Shown: piece after piece, positions 1 to 8,522 of the stretch
Layout of the letters: each line of letters opens with the position of its first letter
Numbering within the stretch: position 1 is the stretch's first letter
Assembly: GCA_964498095.1 (NCBI GenBank)
Contig: CAZCFY010000002.1
Location: forward strand, 62,001-126,000
Reading direction: 5' to 3'
DNA from: SG-bin7 sp964498095
Lineage (GTDB): Bacteria > Bdellovibrionota > Bdellovibrionia > Bdellovibrionales > SG-bin7
Length of the DNA stretch: 64,000 nt
Translations under genes and position numbers: made by a program
The notes under the pieces: model-generated
What the model was told of the DNA's origin: nothing
The model's database searches: none
Seen by the model: the letters and a program-made list of their open reading frames with translations, nothing else

Positions 1-1532
1 AAAGATTTTATCCGAACGGAAAGCTCTTATCGCCAGTACTTGGCTTTGTCGGTGCCGACGGTGCCGGCCTCGAAGGCCTGGAGCTTTTTTATAATGAAGA
101 ATTAAAAGGGCAGAAATTAAAAGTAAGTCTCCCCAAGGATGCGCGTGGACGCCCGCTTATGTTGCCGCATGAAATTTTAGTGACCGATCCCAATGGCGAA
201 AGTATTGAGCTTACTATCGACCGTGACTTGCAGTTTGATCTTGAACAAGAACTTATGAATGCGATCGCGAAATTCAAAGCGGATGGCGCGTGGGGAGTCA
301 TGTTAAATCCCAAAACGTCAGAAATCTTAGCAATGGCCAGCGTGCCCCACTTTGATCCCAATAATCCCTCCGAAGGCGATGGGAGAAAATATTTTAAGAA
401 CCGCGTCGTTACCGATGTTTACGAGCCAGGCAGTACGTTAAAGACCATCCTGGTTGCGGGTGGTCTAAGAGACAAAGCATTGTCGCCCAATAAAAATTAT
501 TACTGCGAAAAGGGATTTTTTAAAATTGGCAAACGCGTGATTACGGAGGCCGAAAGTTCTCATCGCTTCGAAAATCTGACCGTGACCGATATTTTAGGGT
601 TTTCCTCGAATATTGGTTCGGCCAAGATTGCTTTGGAAATGGGAGCGAAAAATTACCGTAAAATTTTAGAAGATTTTGGTTTTGGAAAGAAAACAGGCGT
701 TGATTTTCAAGGTGAGAGCGCAGGGCTGTTAAGTGCTCTTCCTTGGAATGATCACTTGTTGAGTAACGTAGGGTTTGGTCACGGCATCGCGACGTCAGCT
801 CTACAGGTAGCTAACGCTTACGCGGCTATTGCAAATGGTGGAGAATTGCATCAACCTTATTTGGTAAAATCGATCCGCGGCGCGGGAAATAATTTTTTCT
901 ATCAAGCTTCAGCGAAATTAATTCATCGCGTTTTGCCCACCGACGTCGCGGAACAAACAACACTCATGCTGACGACTGTGACTGGCAAAGAACGCACCGG
1001 AGAGGCCGCGCGTGTTTTGGGGTACCCCGTGGCCGGTAAAACCGGTACGGCGCAAAAAGTAAATCCCAATGGACGTGGTTACTTGGAGAAGGCTTATATT
1101 TCCAGTTTCGCGGGATTTCTTCCTGCTAATGATCCGCGCATAGTGATTTATCTTGCCATTGATAATCCGCGCACGTCCTATTATGCATCGCAAGTAGCCG
1201 CTCCGGTATTTGCAAAAGTTGCGGCGCGCGCCGTCCGTCACTTAGGTATTTCCCCCAGCCAAATCACCGAAAATGACGTCCTTCCGTCGCATTTTGCGCC
1301 CAAAAAAGCTAAGCAGGATACTTTGAAAAAGGCCAGGGCCATTGCTAACAGTCATATAATGCCCGATTTACGTGGGTTGACTCTGCGGGAAGTTTACCGT
1401 CAGTTGCATCCGGAATCCTACGACATAACATGGCATGGACGGGGTACCGTGAAGCAAACTTTTCCCGCGCCGGGCGATGCGTTGCCAAAAGATAACAAAG
1501 TTCGGCTCGTATTAGGGTTTGACGAGAATTAA
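1..1532 (+). CDS. ftsI: FtsI/PBP3-type peptidoglycan transpeptidase, 5' end cut by window
   Basis: This is the class B penicillin-binding protein that cross-links septal peptidoglycan in the periplasm with FtsW. The frame is already open at base 3, so the N-terminal membrane anchor and part of the dimerisation domain lie outside the window. The readable start contains the typical GFVG and GLEGLE motifs of the non-catalytic domain. The catalytic SxxK motif (EPGSTLK) is near base 432, the SxN motif (SSN) near base 603 and the KTGT box (GKTGTAQK) near base 1035. The last 60 or so residues, from MPDLRG onward, look like a single PASTA-type domain, common in deltaproteobacterial-type FtsI/SpoVD proteins. 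It heads the part of the dcw cluster seen here. The family call is secure; the choice of ftsI over a spoVD-like name rests on position. Confidence 0.93.
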   Translation, partial: RFYPNGKLLSPVLGFVGADGAGLEGLELFYNEELKGQKLKVSLPKDARGRPLMLPHEILVTDPNGESIELTIDRDLQFDLEQELMNAIAKFKADGAWGVMLNPKTSEILAMASVPHFDPNNPSEGDGRKYFKNRVVTDVYEPGSTLKTILVAGGLRDKALSPNKNYYCEKGFFKIGKRVITEAESSHRFENLTVTDILGFSSNIGSAKIALEMGAKNYRKILEDFGFGKKTGVDFQGESAGLLSALPWNDHLLSNVGFGHGIATSALQVANAYAAIANGGELHQPYLVKSIRGAGNNFFYQASAKLIHRVLPTDVAEQTTLMLTTVTGKERTGEAARVLGYPVAGKTGTAQKVNPNGRGYLEKAYISSFAGFLPANDPRIVIYLAIDNPRTSYYASQVAAPVFAKVAARAVRHLGISPSQITENDVLPSHFAPKKAKQDTLKKARAIANSHIMPDLRGLTLREVYRQLHPESYDITWHGRGTVKQTFPAPGDALPKDNKVRLVLGFDEN

Positions 1533-1582
1533 ATTTCTTCGTTAACTTTATTCTTAAGCACCCTTCAAATTTGCGAGGTTTC

Positions 1583-3142
1583 ATGAAAAATATTTTGATC
1601 GTGTTTTTAATAGCAGTTGGTTTTATCGGTTGTGACGGAAGCAATTCTTCCAAAGAAGATAATGGGCCCAAAATTCAGTGGTTCGAAGGCTCATTGGATA
1701 AGGCGCTAGAGAAATCAAAATCCAGTGATAAAGCCCTATTTGTTTATTGGGGAGCGGCTTGGTGTCCACCATGTAATCTTTTAAAGTCGACGGTTTTTAA
1801 AGACCCTACTTTCGTCGAGTCTACGCGAAAGTTCATTGCGGTTTATCTTGATGGCGATACGGAGAGTGCTCAGCAATGGGGCGAAAAACTAAAAGCTTCG
1901 GGCTATCCCACAATTATGGTTTTAAACCCCAAAGGCGAAGAAGTTGTGCGGTTGACTACGACTCTGCCGGCTAAATCTTTGGCGGCAACGTTGGATGCCG
2001 CTTACGAGCGGTTAGATCCCATAGAAGAAGTGGTGAGCCGGGTATTGGCAAAAAGCGCGACGGAATCTAGTGCGGATGACTGGAAGTATCTTTCCCATTA
2101 TTCTTGGACTCAAGACGAAGTTTTTAAAAGTAAAAAAGGAAAATTAGCAGAAGTTCTGCAAAAGTTAGAAGCCAAAGTTCCCGCGCACATGCCCGAGGAG
2201 CGGTCACGCATTTACATGAACTATTTAGTAACAAAGGTTAGCGAAATCGGTAAAGGGCAAAAGTTAGCAAAGCAAATTCGCGATCATGGCAACAAGCGCC
2301 TACAAGAAATTTTAGAAAACACGGCACTGGTAAAATATAATTTGGAGTTTTTAGCTTATTACTCGGTCGATATAATTAAAGGATTATATCCCGAAGCAAA
2401 TGCCTTGCGTGACGCCGTCATTGGCAATTACAAGGCCGCTCTGGAATCCATTCGCAAGGAATTGCCCGTCGGTGAATACGACCGCATGGTAACCTACTAC
2501 CCAGCGGTTGAGCTCAACGAGCTTTTGACGAAGAGCCATGGACTAAACGACGAAGATAAAACTAAAATTAAAGAGGAGATGTTAAAAGCCAACCTCATGG
2601 TTAAGGATGATCATACGCGCATTTTTACTTCGAACACTTCTACCTATATTTTATATAAAGCAGGAATGGGCGATATTGCCCGCCAGATTTTACAAGATGA
2701 TTTGAAAAAAGGCGTAAACGACTATTACACGATGTCGTCGCTCTCTTGGATCGAACGAGAGTCCGGAAATTCCGACAAAGCCGTTGAGTGGTCAGAAAAA
2801 GCTTACAAGGCGGCGAAGGGCTCGGCCACCAAAATTCAGTGGGGTGCCAAACACCTCAGTAATCTGCTTGAGCTTTATCCCAAGGAAAAACAAAAAATCA
2901 TCGATCAGCTAGATAACTATCTGACCGCGGATTTAAATGTCGGTGACGCCTTTATGGGCCGAAATAAAACAAGCCTCGAAAAGCTTTCACAAAAAGTGAA
3001 GGATTGGAAAAAGACGGAAAAAGTCGGTGTTGAATTAACGGGTTTAAAAAAGAAGTACTTGGACTCGTGTAAACGTGATGCCGAGAAGAAAACGAAATAC
3101 TACGTTAATGACTGTGAGAATTACTTTAAGCAGCTATTGTGA
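1583..3142 (+). CDS. thioredoxin-fold lipoprotein inserted in the dcw cluster
   Basis: This is a predicted exported protein of about 519 residues. It has a signal peptide ending in FIGC, a plausible lipobox, followed by a thioredoxin-like domain with an intact WCPPC active site about 60 residues in, in the WGAAWCPPC context of the thioredoxin_7/DsbD-gamma type. The remaining 350 residues are helical and charged, with a TPR-like feel (for example the stretch around SWIERESGNSDKAVEWSEKAY), and I assign no function to them. I chose the ATG at 1583 because GAGG lies just upstream; an in-frame TTG at 1571 is less likely. The stop overlaps the murE GTG start (GTGA), implying translational coupling. 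A periplasmic disulfide reductase or chaperone serving envelope proteins is inference. This gene is not a standard dcw member. Confidence 0.8.
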   Translation: MKNILIVFLIAVGFIGCDGSNSSKEDNGPKIQWFEGSLDKALEKSKSSDKALFVYWGAAWCPPCNLLKSTVFKDPTFVESTRKFIAVYLDGDTESAQQWGEKLKASGYPTIMVLNPKGEEVVRLTTTLPAKSLAATLDAAYERLDPIEEVVSRVLAKSATESSADDWKYLSHYSWTQDEVFKSKKGKLAEVLQKLEAKVPAHMPEERSRIYMNYLVTKVSEIGKGQKLAKQIRDHGNKRLQEILENTALVKYNLEFLAYYSVDIIKGLYPEANALRDAVIGNYKAALESIRKELPVGEYDRMVTYYPAVELNELLTKSHGLNDEDKTKIKEEMLKANLMVKDDHTRIFTSNTSTYILYKAGMGDIARQILQDDLKKGVNDYYTMSSLSWIERESGNSDKAVEWSEKAYKAAKGSATKIQWGAKHLSNLLELYPKEKQKIIDQLDNYLTADLNVGDAFMGRNKTSLEKLSQKVKDWKKTEKVGVELTGLKKKYLDSCKRDAEKKTKYYVNDCENYFKQLL

Positions 3143-4620
3143 AGCTTTCGCAACTCCTTTCTATTTATCCTCAGTTAAAGTGGGGTGCTAACCCCACTTT
3201 GGATATTAAGGGTATTACTTTTGACTCCCGATTAGTCGAAAAAGGATTTGTCTTCGTTGCGGTCCGTGGCACCTCTTCGGACGGCCATCAATATTTGACT
3301 AAAGCTATCGCTCAGGGTGCCGTTGCCCTGGTTGTTGAGGATGACAGTCAAATTCCCAAAGATTTCCCGGGAGCCGTAGTTAAGGTCGATGATACGCGCT
3401 GGGCCTTAGAAATATTAGCCAGCCGCTATTTCGAAGCGCCCGCCGATAAATTATTTTGCGTGGGAGTTACGGGAACAAATGGGAAAACCACAATATGTCA
3501 TCTTGTTGAACAGGTTTTAAATCATGGTGGGTTTAAAACAGGGGTACTGGGTACCATTGATCACCACCTGGGAGAAAAAGTTTGGCCGTCGGAGCTTACG
3601 ACTCCCGATCCGGTCACGTTTTACCGCCGCTTGCGTGAATTCGTAAGTTTAGACGCAACTGCCGCTACCATGGAAGTCTCTAGTCACGCATTGACTCAGT
3701 CCCGCGTCGATTCTCTGCCGTTTGATGTTGCCGTATTTTCAAATCTGACGCGTGATCACTTGGATTACCATCAAACGATGGAAAATTATTTTCTGGCCAA
3801 ACAAAAACTTTTTAATCAACTTTTGGGCGCCTCCAACAAAAAATCAAAGTTTGCCGTGATCAATTACGACGACGAATATGGCCGTAAAATGGAAATCGCG
3901 GGCAACGCAAAACTTTGGTCCTACGGACAGACGCGCTCTGACTTTCAATTCCAAATCATGGAGCAGGATTTCTCCGGAAGCATTTTTTCCGTTGAGACTC
4001 CGCGCGGTCCCGCTACCTTTAATATTCCGCTAATCGGGACTCACAATATTTATAATGCGACTGCGGCACTGGCCGTCGGAATTGCGGCGGGAATGTCTTT
4101 ACCTAGCTGCGTGGAGGTCCTGAAAACCATTCGCGGGGCCCGTGGTAGGCTCGACCGGGTAAGCAATCATCAGGGAATAAATGTGTTTGTGGATTATGCT
4201 CATACCAATGATGCTTTAGATAATGTGTTAACGACGATTCAAAACATACGCAATAGTAAAAGTGAGAAGCCGAAAATAATTACTGTTTTTGGCTGTGGCG
4301 GTGACCGCGACACGGGTAAGCGGCCACTCATGGGCAGGATCGCCTATGAGAAATCGGATTTTATCGTGGTTACTTCCGATAATCCAAGAACCGAAGACCC
4401 TAATAAAATTATTGGCGATATCGTCGCGGGAATTCCTAAAGATCAAAAGAAAGTTAGAATCGAAGTGGACCGCCGTCGTGGTATTCGTTGCGGTCTAGAA
4501 TTAGCCAAGAAGGGTGATATAGTGTTGATTGCCGGCAAGGGCCACGAGGACTATCAAATCATCGGCAAAGAAAAAATCCATTTTAGTGATTACGAAGTTG
4601 TTAAAGAGGTTTTGGGATGA
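3139..4620 (+). CDS. murE: UDP-MurNAc-tripeptide synthetase (meso-DAP ligase)
   Basis: This cytoplasmic ATP-dependent ligase adds the third residue of the peptidoglycan stem peptide. The Mur-ligase P-loop GTNGKTT is near residue 111. EVSSHAL and the central ligase motifs follow, with YAHTNDALDNVL at the start of the C-terminal domain. DNPRTEDP near residue 414 is the signature of enzymes that add meso-diaminopimelate rather than lysine, consistent with a Gram-negative wall. At 493 residues it has the usual length. It starts at a GTG that overlaps the stop of the thioredoxin-fold gene and ends in an ATGA overlap with murF, so the three genes are probably translated as a coupled group. Confidence 0.96.
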   Translation: MKLSQLLSIYPQLKWGANPTLDIKGITFDSRLVEKGFVFVAVRGTSSDGHQYLTKAIAQGAVALVVEDDSQIPKDFPGAVVKVDDTRWALEILASRYFEAPADKLFCVGVTGTNGKTTICHLVEQVLNHGGFKTGVLGTIDHHLGEKVWPSELTTPDPVTFYRRLREFVSLDATAATMEVSSHALTQSRVDSLPFDVAVFSNLTRDHLDYHQTMENYFLAKQKLFNQLLGASNKKSKFAVINYDDEYGRKMEIAGNAKLWSYGQTRSDFQFQIMEQDFSGSIFSVETPRGPATFNIPLIGTHNIYNATAALAVGIAAGMSLPSCVEVLKTIRGARGRLDRVSNHQGINVFVDYAHTNDALDNVLTTIQNIRNSKSEKPKIITVFGCGGDRDTGKRPLMGRIAYEKSDFIVVTSDNPRTEDPNKIIGDIVAGIPKDQKKVRIEVDRRRGIRCGLELAKKGDIVLIAGKGHEDYQIIGKEKIHFSDYEVVKEVLG

Positions 4621-6014
4621 ATTTAAATGACGTAGTGAGTGCGCTTCGACCTCAAGTTTTAGGCGAGAAATTTAAAGAATTTTCTGGTGTCGGAACGGAC
4701 ACGCGGGCGGATTTGCGCGGGCAGCTGTTTATCGCGCTAAAAGGTCCAACCTATGACGCGCATAATTTTTTGGGCGAAGCCGTAAAAGCGGGAGCGACCG
4801 GGTTACTCGTGCACGATCGTCTGAAGGCCGTTGAGTTTGCAAAGCAAGTGACGGTGTTTTTGGTAGAAGACACATTGCTGGGACTGCAGGATTTGGGCAA
4901 CTATTGGCGTAAAAAGAATAAAGCGAAGATTTTGTCGGTGACAGGGAGCAATGGGAAAACAACGACCAAGGAGTTTGCTGCCGCAGTCATAGGGAGTGCG
5001 AAAAACACCTATTTTAACAAGGGTAGTTTTAACAATCATTGGGGCGTACCTATGAGCTTGTTAAAAATTAAACCTGAACACGAGGTTGCACTCATCGAAA
5101 TGGGTATGAATCATTTGGGCGAGATTGCCCGTCTTTGTGAAATCGCGGACCCGGACGTCGTGCTGGTCACGAATGTTGGAAGAGTACATCTGGAAGGTTT
5201 GGGAAGTATTGAAAACGTGGCAAAGGCCAAAGAAGAAATTTATCAAACGCAGAATAAGAACTTGGTACGGGTTTTTAATTTAGATAATCCCTATACCGAA
5301 AAAATGTGGGAAAGATATAAAAAGGCGCCGAGTTTTACTTTTTCAGGAAGAAACAAGTCCGCCGATATTTTTTTAGAAGTCACAAATGATCAGCCCGATG
5401 GAATTGAAATAGCGGGAACGATAAAAGGCGTAAGTGGAAAAACCAAAGTGGAAATTTTTGGCCCGCACAATGTTTATAATCTTATGGGGGCAGCCGGTCT
5501 CGCGCTGGCGGTAGGGATAGAGCCCAAAAAAATCTGGGAGAGCCTTTCGCTTTGCAAGACCGCGTGGGGAAGAAATCAGAAGGTGAAATTAAAATCGGGC
5601 GCGGGTCTTTTGTTTGATGGTTATAATGCCAATCCTGAGAGTATGACGATGATGATAGAGAATAGTAAGCTCGTAAAAGTTTCGGGAAAAAGAATAGCCA
5701 TAATTGGTGGTATGGGAGAGACCGGCGAGGGGCGCGATAAATTTCATTTTGAAATAGGTCAGAAGGCGGCTACGGCAAATTTTGATTTAATCTATTTCGT
5801 GGGTTTGCCGCAAGAGGCGTTTAGTGGCGGATTGAAATCAGGTGGATTTTCTGGAGAGTTGATGATGAGTGAGAAAGTAGACTTGGCACTGACGGAAAAA
5901 ATAAAGAGCCACCTCACGCCCTCCGATTATATTTGGGTAAAAGGTTCGCGCGGCATTAAATTGGAGCACGCTGTAGCGGCGCTAGATCCGGTGAATTTTT
6001 CGGTGAAATATTAG
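4617..6014 (+). CDS. murF: UDP-MurNAc-tripeptide:D-Ala-D-Ala ligase
   Basis: MurF adds the D-Ala-D-Ala dipeptide to complete the UDP-MurNAc-pentapeptide in the cytoplasm. The P-loop GSNGKTTTKE is near residue 110, MGMNHLGEI marks the central domain, and GYNANPESM is the conserved C-terminal-domain motif of MurF. The length of 465 residues is normal. The ATG overlaps the murE stop by 4 bases. After this gene the + strand run is interrupted by about 1.4 kb before mraY, where most dcw clusters continue directly. The last part of the gene is purine-rich but the frame is intact. Confidence 0.96.
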   Translation: MNLNDVVSALRPQVLGEKFKEFSGVGTDTRADLRGQLFIALKGPTYDAHNFLGEAVKAGATGLLVHDRLKAVEFAKQVTVFLVEDTLLGLQDLGNYWRKKNKAKILSVTGSNGKTTTKEFAAAVIGSAKNTYFNKGSFNNHWGVPMSLLKIKPEHEVALIEMGMNHLGEIARLCEIADPDVVLVTNVGRVHLEGLGSIENVAKAKEEIYQTQNKNLVRVFNLDNPYTEKMWERYKKAPSFTFSGRNKSADIFLEVTNDQPDGIEIAGTIKGVSGKTKVEIFGPHNVYNLMGAAGLALAVGIEPKKIWESLSLCKTAWGRNQKVKLKSGAGLLFDGYNANPESMTMMIENSKLVKVSGKRIAIIGGMGETGEGRDKFHFEIGQKAATANFDLIYFVGLPQEAFSGGLKSGGFSGELMMSEKVDLALTEKIKSHLTPSDYIWVKGSRGIKLEHAVAALDPVNFSVKY

Positions 6015-6089
6015 TTGACGACATACATTTGCGTTCGGATAGAGACGCGAGCTTCGTAATATTCAACTCTGCGGCGGCCGGGTGATTGA

Positions 6090-6599
6090 TCAATGCCTTT
6101 GCCACGCGTTCAGAGGAAGTTCTGGCATCTCGTCTTTAAAGCCCTCAACGGTAATTCCCGTGCGATTGAGCTCGAGAATTCCATCCTTATTTAACGAAAG
6201 AGACGTGAAGTACAAACCCATTTTGTCCTTTTCCCACTTATTAACAGTCCCCACGAGGAGCGCTTTAGATGAAGAGCGCGTAAACTGCATGTTTTCCATT
6301 CGAGCATTTTCGTACATGGGGTTTAATTTGGTAAATCGGGTATCATATGAAGTAATACTCTTCGTCCCCTTTTTAGACTTTTCATCCATATAGTAAATAT
6401 CGAGTTCATCTTTACCCTTCACTTTCGTTGCTTCAATCTTTATAAGGGGATATTTGATTTTCTCAGTTTTTTCTGCTGTTTTCATTTCGCAATCTTCTTT
6501 AGGTTTCCAGGTGCCAACCAAAGACGTATAGAAAGAATTATTTTCTTTTGTATTTGCAGAGAATGAAATGATAAACATTATAAAAATTATTTTTTTCAT
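6090..6599 (-). CDS. small secreted protein of unknown function, reversed within dcw
   Basis: The predicted product has about 169 residues and a clear signal peptide (MKKIIFIMFIISFSA). The mature part begins with SLVGTWKPKEDC, which resembles the opening of small lipocalin-like or 'extracellular lipocalin/DUF' proteins in which a conserved GTW precedes a beta-barrel. That similarity is short and I do not assign the family. The gene is AT-rich compared with its neighbours and is transcribed against the dcw cluster between murF and mraY. The ATG at 6599 is chosen; an in-frame GTG two codons upstream is possible. No good Shine-Dalgarno sequence is visible for either start. Its position and base composition suggest a late insertion. 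Confidence 0.6.
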   Translation of the reverse strand: MKKIIFIMFIISFSANTKENNSFYTSLVGTWKPKEDCEMKTAEKTEKIKYPLIKIEATKVKGKDELDIYYMDEKSKKGTKSITSYDTRFTKLNPMYENARMENMQFTRSSSKALLVGTVNKWEKDKMGLYFTSLSLNKDGILELNRTGITVEGFKDEMPELPLNAWQRH

Positions 6600-6665
6600 T
6601 CTCACATTTTAGTTACCGAGAAAGATTTGCGGTAACTCAAAAGAGCAAAGCTTCTGGTGCGATTC

Positions 6666-7176
6666 CTATTTCTGGACTAGATCAATAATAATTGGGTCCG
6701 ATTTACTATCATTGGTTGGTCGCTTCTCCGCCAAGTCGCCGCCGCAAGAGAAGATCGTCTCATCAGGACGAACATGTTCATAGCCACCAAAACCAATTTA
6801 TATTTGAGGTTTTAAACTAGTAATTAATACGCTGCCAAAAAAGGCGCGGATTTTCACCTCCGCGGCGGAGGTGAGTGTAGAGGTGGACGTAACCAAAAAA
6901 TTGAGGACTCCGGCGCAGGAGTGGCAGATTTGAATCTGAAACCGAGATTTCAATTGGTAAGTTGAAAATGCAGCGGCAGTTACAATTGCCGCTTTGCCTT
7001 CATCAAAATCGACTGCCCCTTCGCAGGAGACCTTGGGCAATCGGACTTTGGCGGCAATCGGTAGGCGGCAATAAGCTACGGGCCATCGGGAATAAGCTAC
7101 CGGCAATCAAAACTCCGGAGGGATCTTCAAAATCGTAAATTCCCTTAAAACTAATCGGAAACTGTTTTTTCGCTAA
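6666..7176 (-). pseudogene. decayed reading frame between murF and mraY
   Basis: This stretch fills most of the 830-base gap upstream of mraY. Read on the minus strand it gives protein-like segments in two frames: first ISFKGIYDFEDPSGVLIAG, then, after a frame change near 7030-7105, VDFDEGKAAIVTAAAF and a longer tail. The second frame meets a TAA near 6797 but resumes in the same frame as GGYEHVRPDETIFSCGGD and runs to a TAG at 6666-6668. One frame change and one in-frame stop point to a decayed gene. A near-duplicated segment (AGCTTATT repeated about 22 bases apart, 7070-7100) lies exactly at the frame change. No family is recognised. A chance open frame cannot be excluded. Confidence 0.4.
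6855..6873. repeat. perfect 9-bp inverted repeat with 1-base centre
   Basis: CACCTCCGC and GCGGAGGTG face each other across a single G. The repeat lies inside the decayed reading frame upstream of mraY. It has no T-run, so it is not a typical intrinsic terminator. It is GC-rich against an AT-rich background. Confidence 0.6.
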
Positions 7177-7438
7177 TTAAACTCTTGCAGCCTATCGCCC
7201 CGACTTTTTTCCGTTCGCCAACCAAAAAATTTTTAAAATTCAGATTTAATCAAATGTTGAGCCGATTAGATGTCCATTTTTTGTAAATGCGTCGTCCATG
7301 CTTTGTTAAAGAATTGCGCGCTCGCGGCCGTGCGCCTAAATACTCAGCGACAGTGCTTAAAAAACCAAATAATTCCAATAAGTTAAAAACAAAAACTTGC
7401 AATTTTTCTGCGCTCTGTGCTAGAACTCAAAATTCTTT
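7177..7438. other. intergenic region upstream of mraY
   Basis: This is the remaining non-coding part of the 830-base gap between the reversed small gene and mraY. It is AT-rich and ends in the candidate mraY promoter. A short + strand open frame crosses it but overlaps mraY and is not credible as a gene. Nothing else was recognised. Confidence 0.5.
7397..7426 (+). promoter_or_regulatory. candidate sigma70-type promoter for mraY and downstream dcw genes
   Basis: TTGCAA at 7397 is followed after 18 bases by TAGAAC at 7421, preceded by TGC as an extended -10. Transcription would start only a few bases before the mraY ATG at 7439, giving an almost leaderless message. That fits the absence of a Shine-Dalgarno sequence there. 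The call rests only on sequence match and position. Confidence 0.3.
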
Positions 7439-8518
7439 ATGCTTTATCAATGGTTATACTCACTTTCAGAGCATCACTCTATCTTTAACGTCTTTCGCTA
7501 CATAACATTTCGGACATTTCTTGCTTTTTTTACGGCGTTTCTTTTGGGAATTTATATTGGACCAAAATTTATCAATCGCCTCGTAAGAAAACAAATCGGT
7601 CAAAGCATTCGCGAAGACGGACCCAAAACGCATAAGAAAAAAGCGGGAACGCCAACCATGGGCGGAGGGCTTATCCTTATTTGTTTGGCCGTGCCCTGTC
7701 TTTTGTGGGCGGATTTTCAAAATCCTCTCGTCTGGGGAACGCTAGCTATCACTTTGGGTTTTGGTCTCATTGGATATATTGATGACTATTTAAAAGTCTC
7801 TAAGAAAAACACCAAGGGACTGCCGGGTAAAACCCGATTATTTTTCGAATTTCTAATTTCTGGTTTAACCGTGCTGTTGTTAGTTAAAGGTAATTACCTA
7901 ACAACGGGAGTTTATATTCCCTTCTTAAAAGGTGTGACCATTCCTTTCGGCGTTCTCTATCCGCTTTTTGCCGCTTTCGTAATTGTGGGCTGTGCTAACG
8001 CCGTAAATTTAACCGATGGTTTAGATGGTTTAGCCATAATGCCAGTCATAGTCGCCTCGGGAACTTTTTTAATTTTAGCCTACGTGGCCGGCCAAGCCGT
8101 TTGGTCGCGCTATCTAATGGTTCCTTATTCTCCCCACGCGGCGGAATTGACGCCGGTGGCAGGTGCGATGGTGGCGGCGGGTTTAGCATTTTTATGGTTT
8201 AATACTTATCCCGCCCAAGTTTTTATGGGTGATGTTGGAAGTTTAAGTATCGGTGGCTTTTTAGGGGCTCTTGCCGTATTTACAAAAAACGAACTTTTGC
8301 TAGCCGTGATCGGCGGTGTCTTCGTTGCCGTTGCGTTATCGGTTATTTTGCAAGTGGCGTATTTTAAAATTTCCGGGGGCAAAAGAATTTTTCGAATGGC
8401 GCCATTACAGCACCATTTTGAATTGGGCGGCATGGAAGAGCCAAAAATTATTGTGCGGTTTTGGATTGTCGCGATCTTACTCGCGGTAGTTAGTCTTGCG
8501 TCGTTAAAGTTGAGGTAA
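7439..8518 (+). CDS. mraY: phospho-MurNAc-pentapeptide transferase
   Basis: MraY is an integral inner-membrane enzyme that transfers phospho-MurNAc-pentapeptide to undecaprenyl phosphate, forming lipid I. At 359 residues it is the canonical length, with about ten hydrophobic segments. The start MLYQWLY, the segment GTPTMGGG, the catalytic region NAVNLTDGLDGLA and the C-terminal HHFELGG are all family signatures. No Shine-Dalgarno sequence is evident before the ATG, so a short-leader transcript is possible. The next gene, murD, has its GAGG ribosome site across the mraY stop, which ties the two together. Confidence 0.97.
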   Translation: MLYQWLYSLSEHHSIFNVFRYITFRTFLAFFTAFLLGIYIGPKFINRLVRKQIGQSIREDGPKTHKKKAGTPTMGGGLILICLAVPCLLWADFQNPLVWGTLAITLGFGLIGYIDDYLKVSKKNTKGLPGKTRLFFEFLISGLTVLLLVKGNYLTTGVYIPFLKGVTIPFGVLYPLFAAFVIVGCANAVNLTDGLDGLAIMPVIVASGTFLILAYVAGQAVWSRYLMVPYSPHAAELTPVAGAMVAAGLAFLWFNTYPAQVFMGDVGSLSIGGFLGALAVFTKNELLLAVIGGVFVAVALSVILQVAYFKISGGKRIFRMAPLQHHFELGGMEEPKIIVRFWIVAILLAVVSLASLKLR

Positions 8519-8522
8519 TCTT

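Noticed and set aside
7287..7505. 72-codon + strand frame before and across the mraY start
   Set aside because: It overlaps mraY in another frame and its composition is not protein-like. The mraY start at 7439 is clear.
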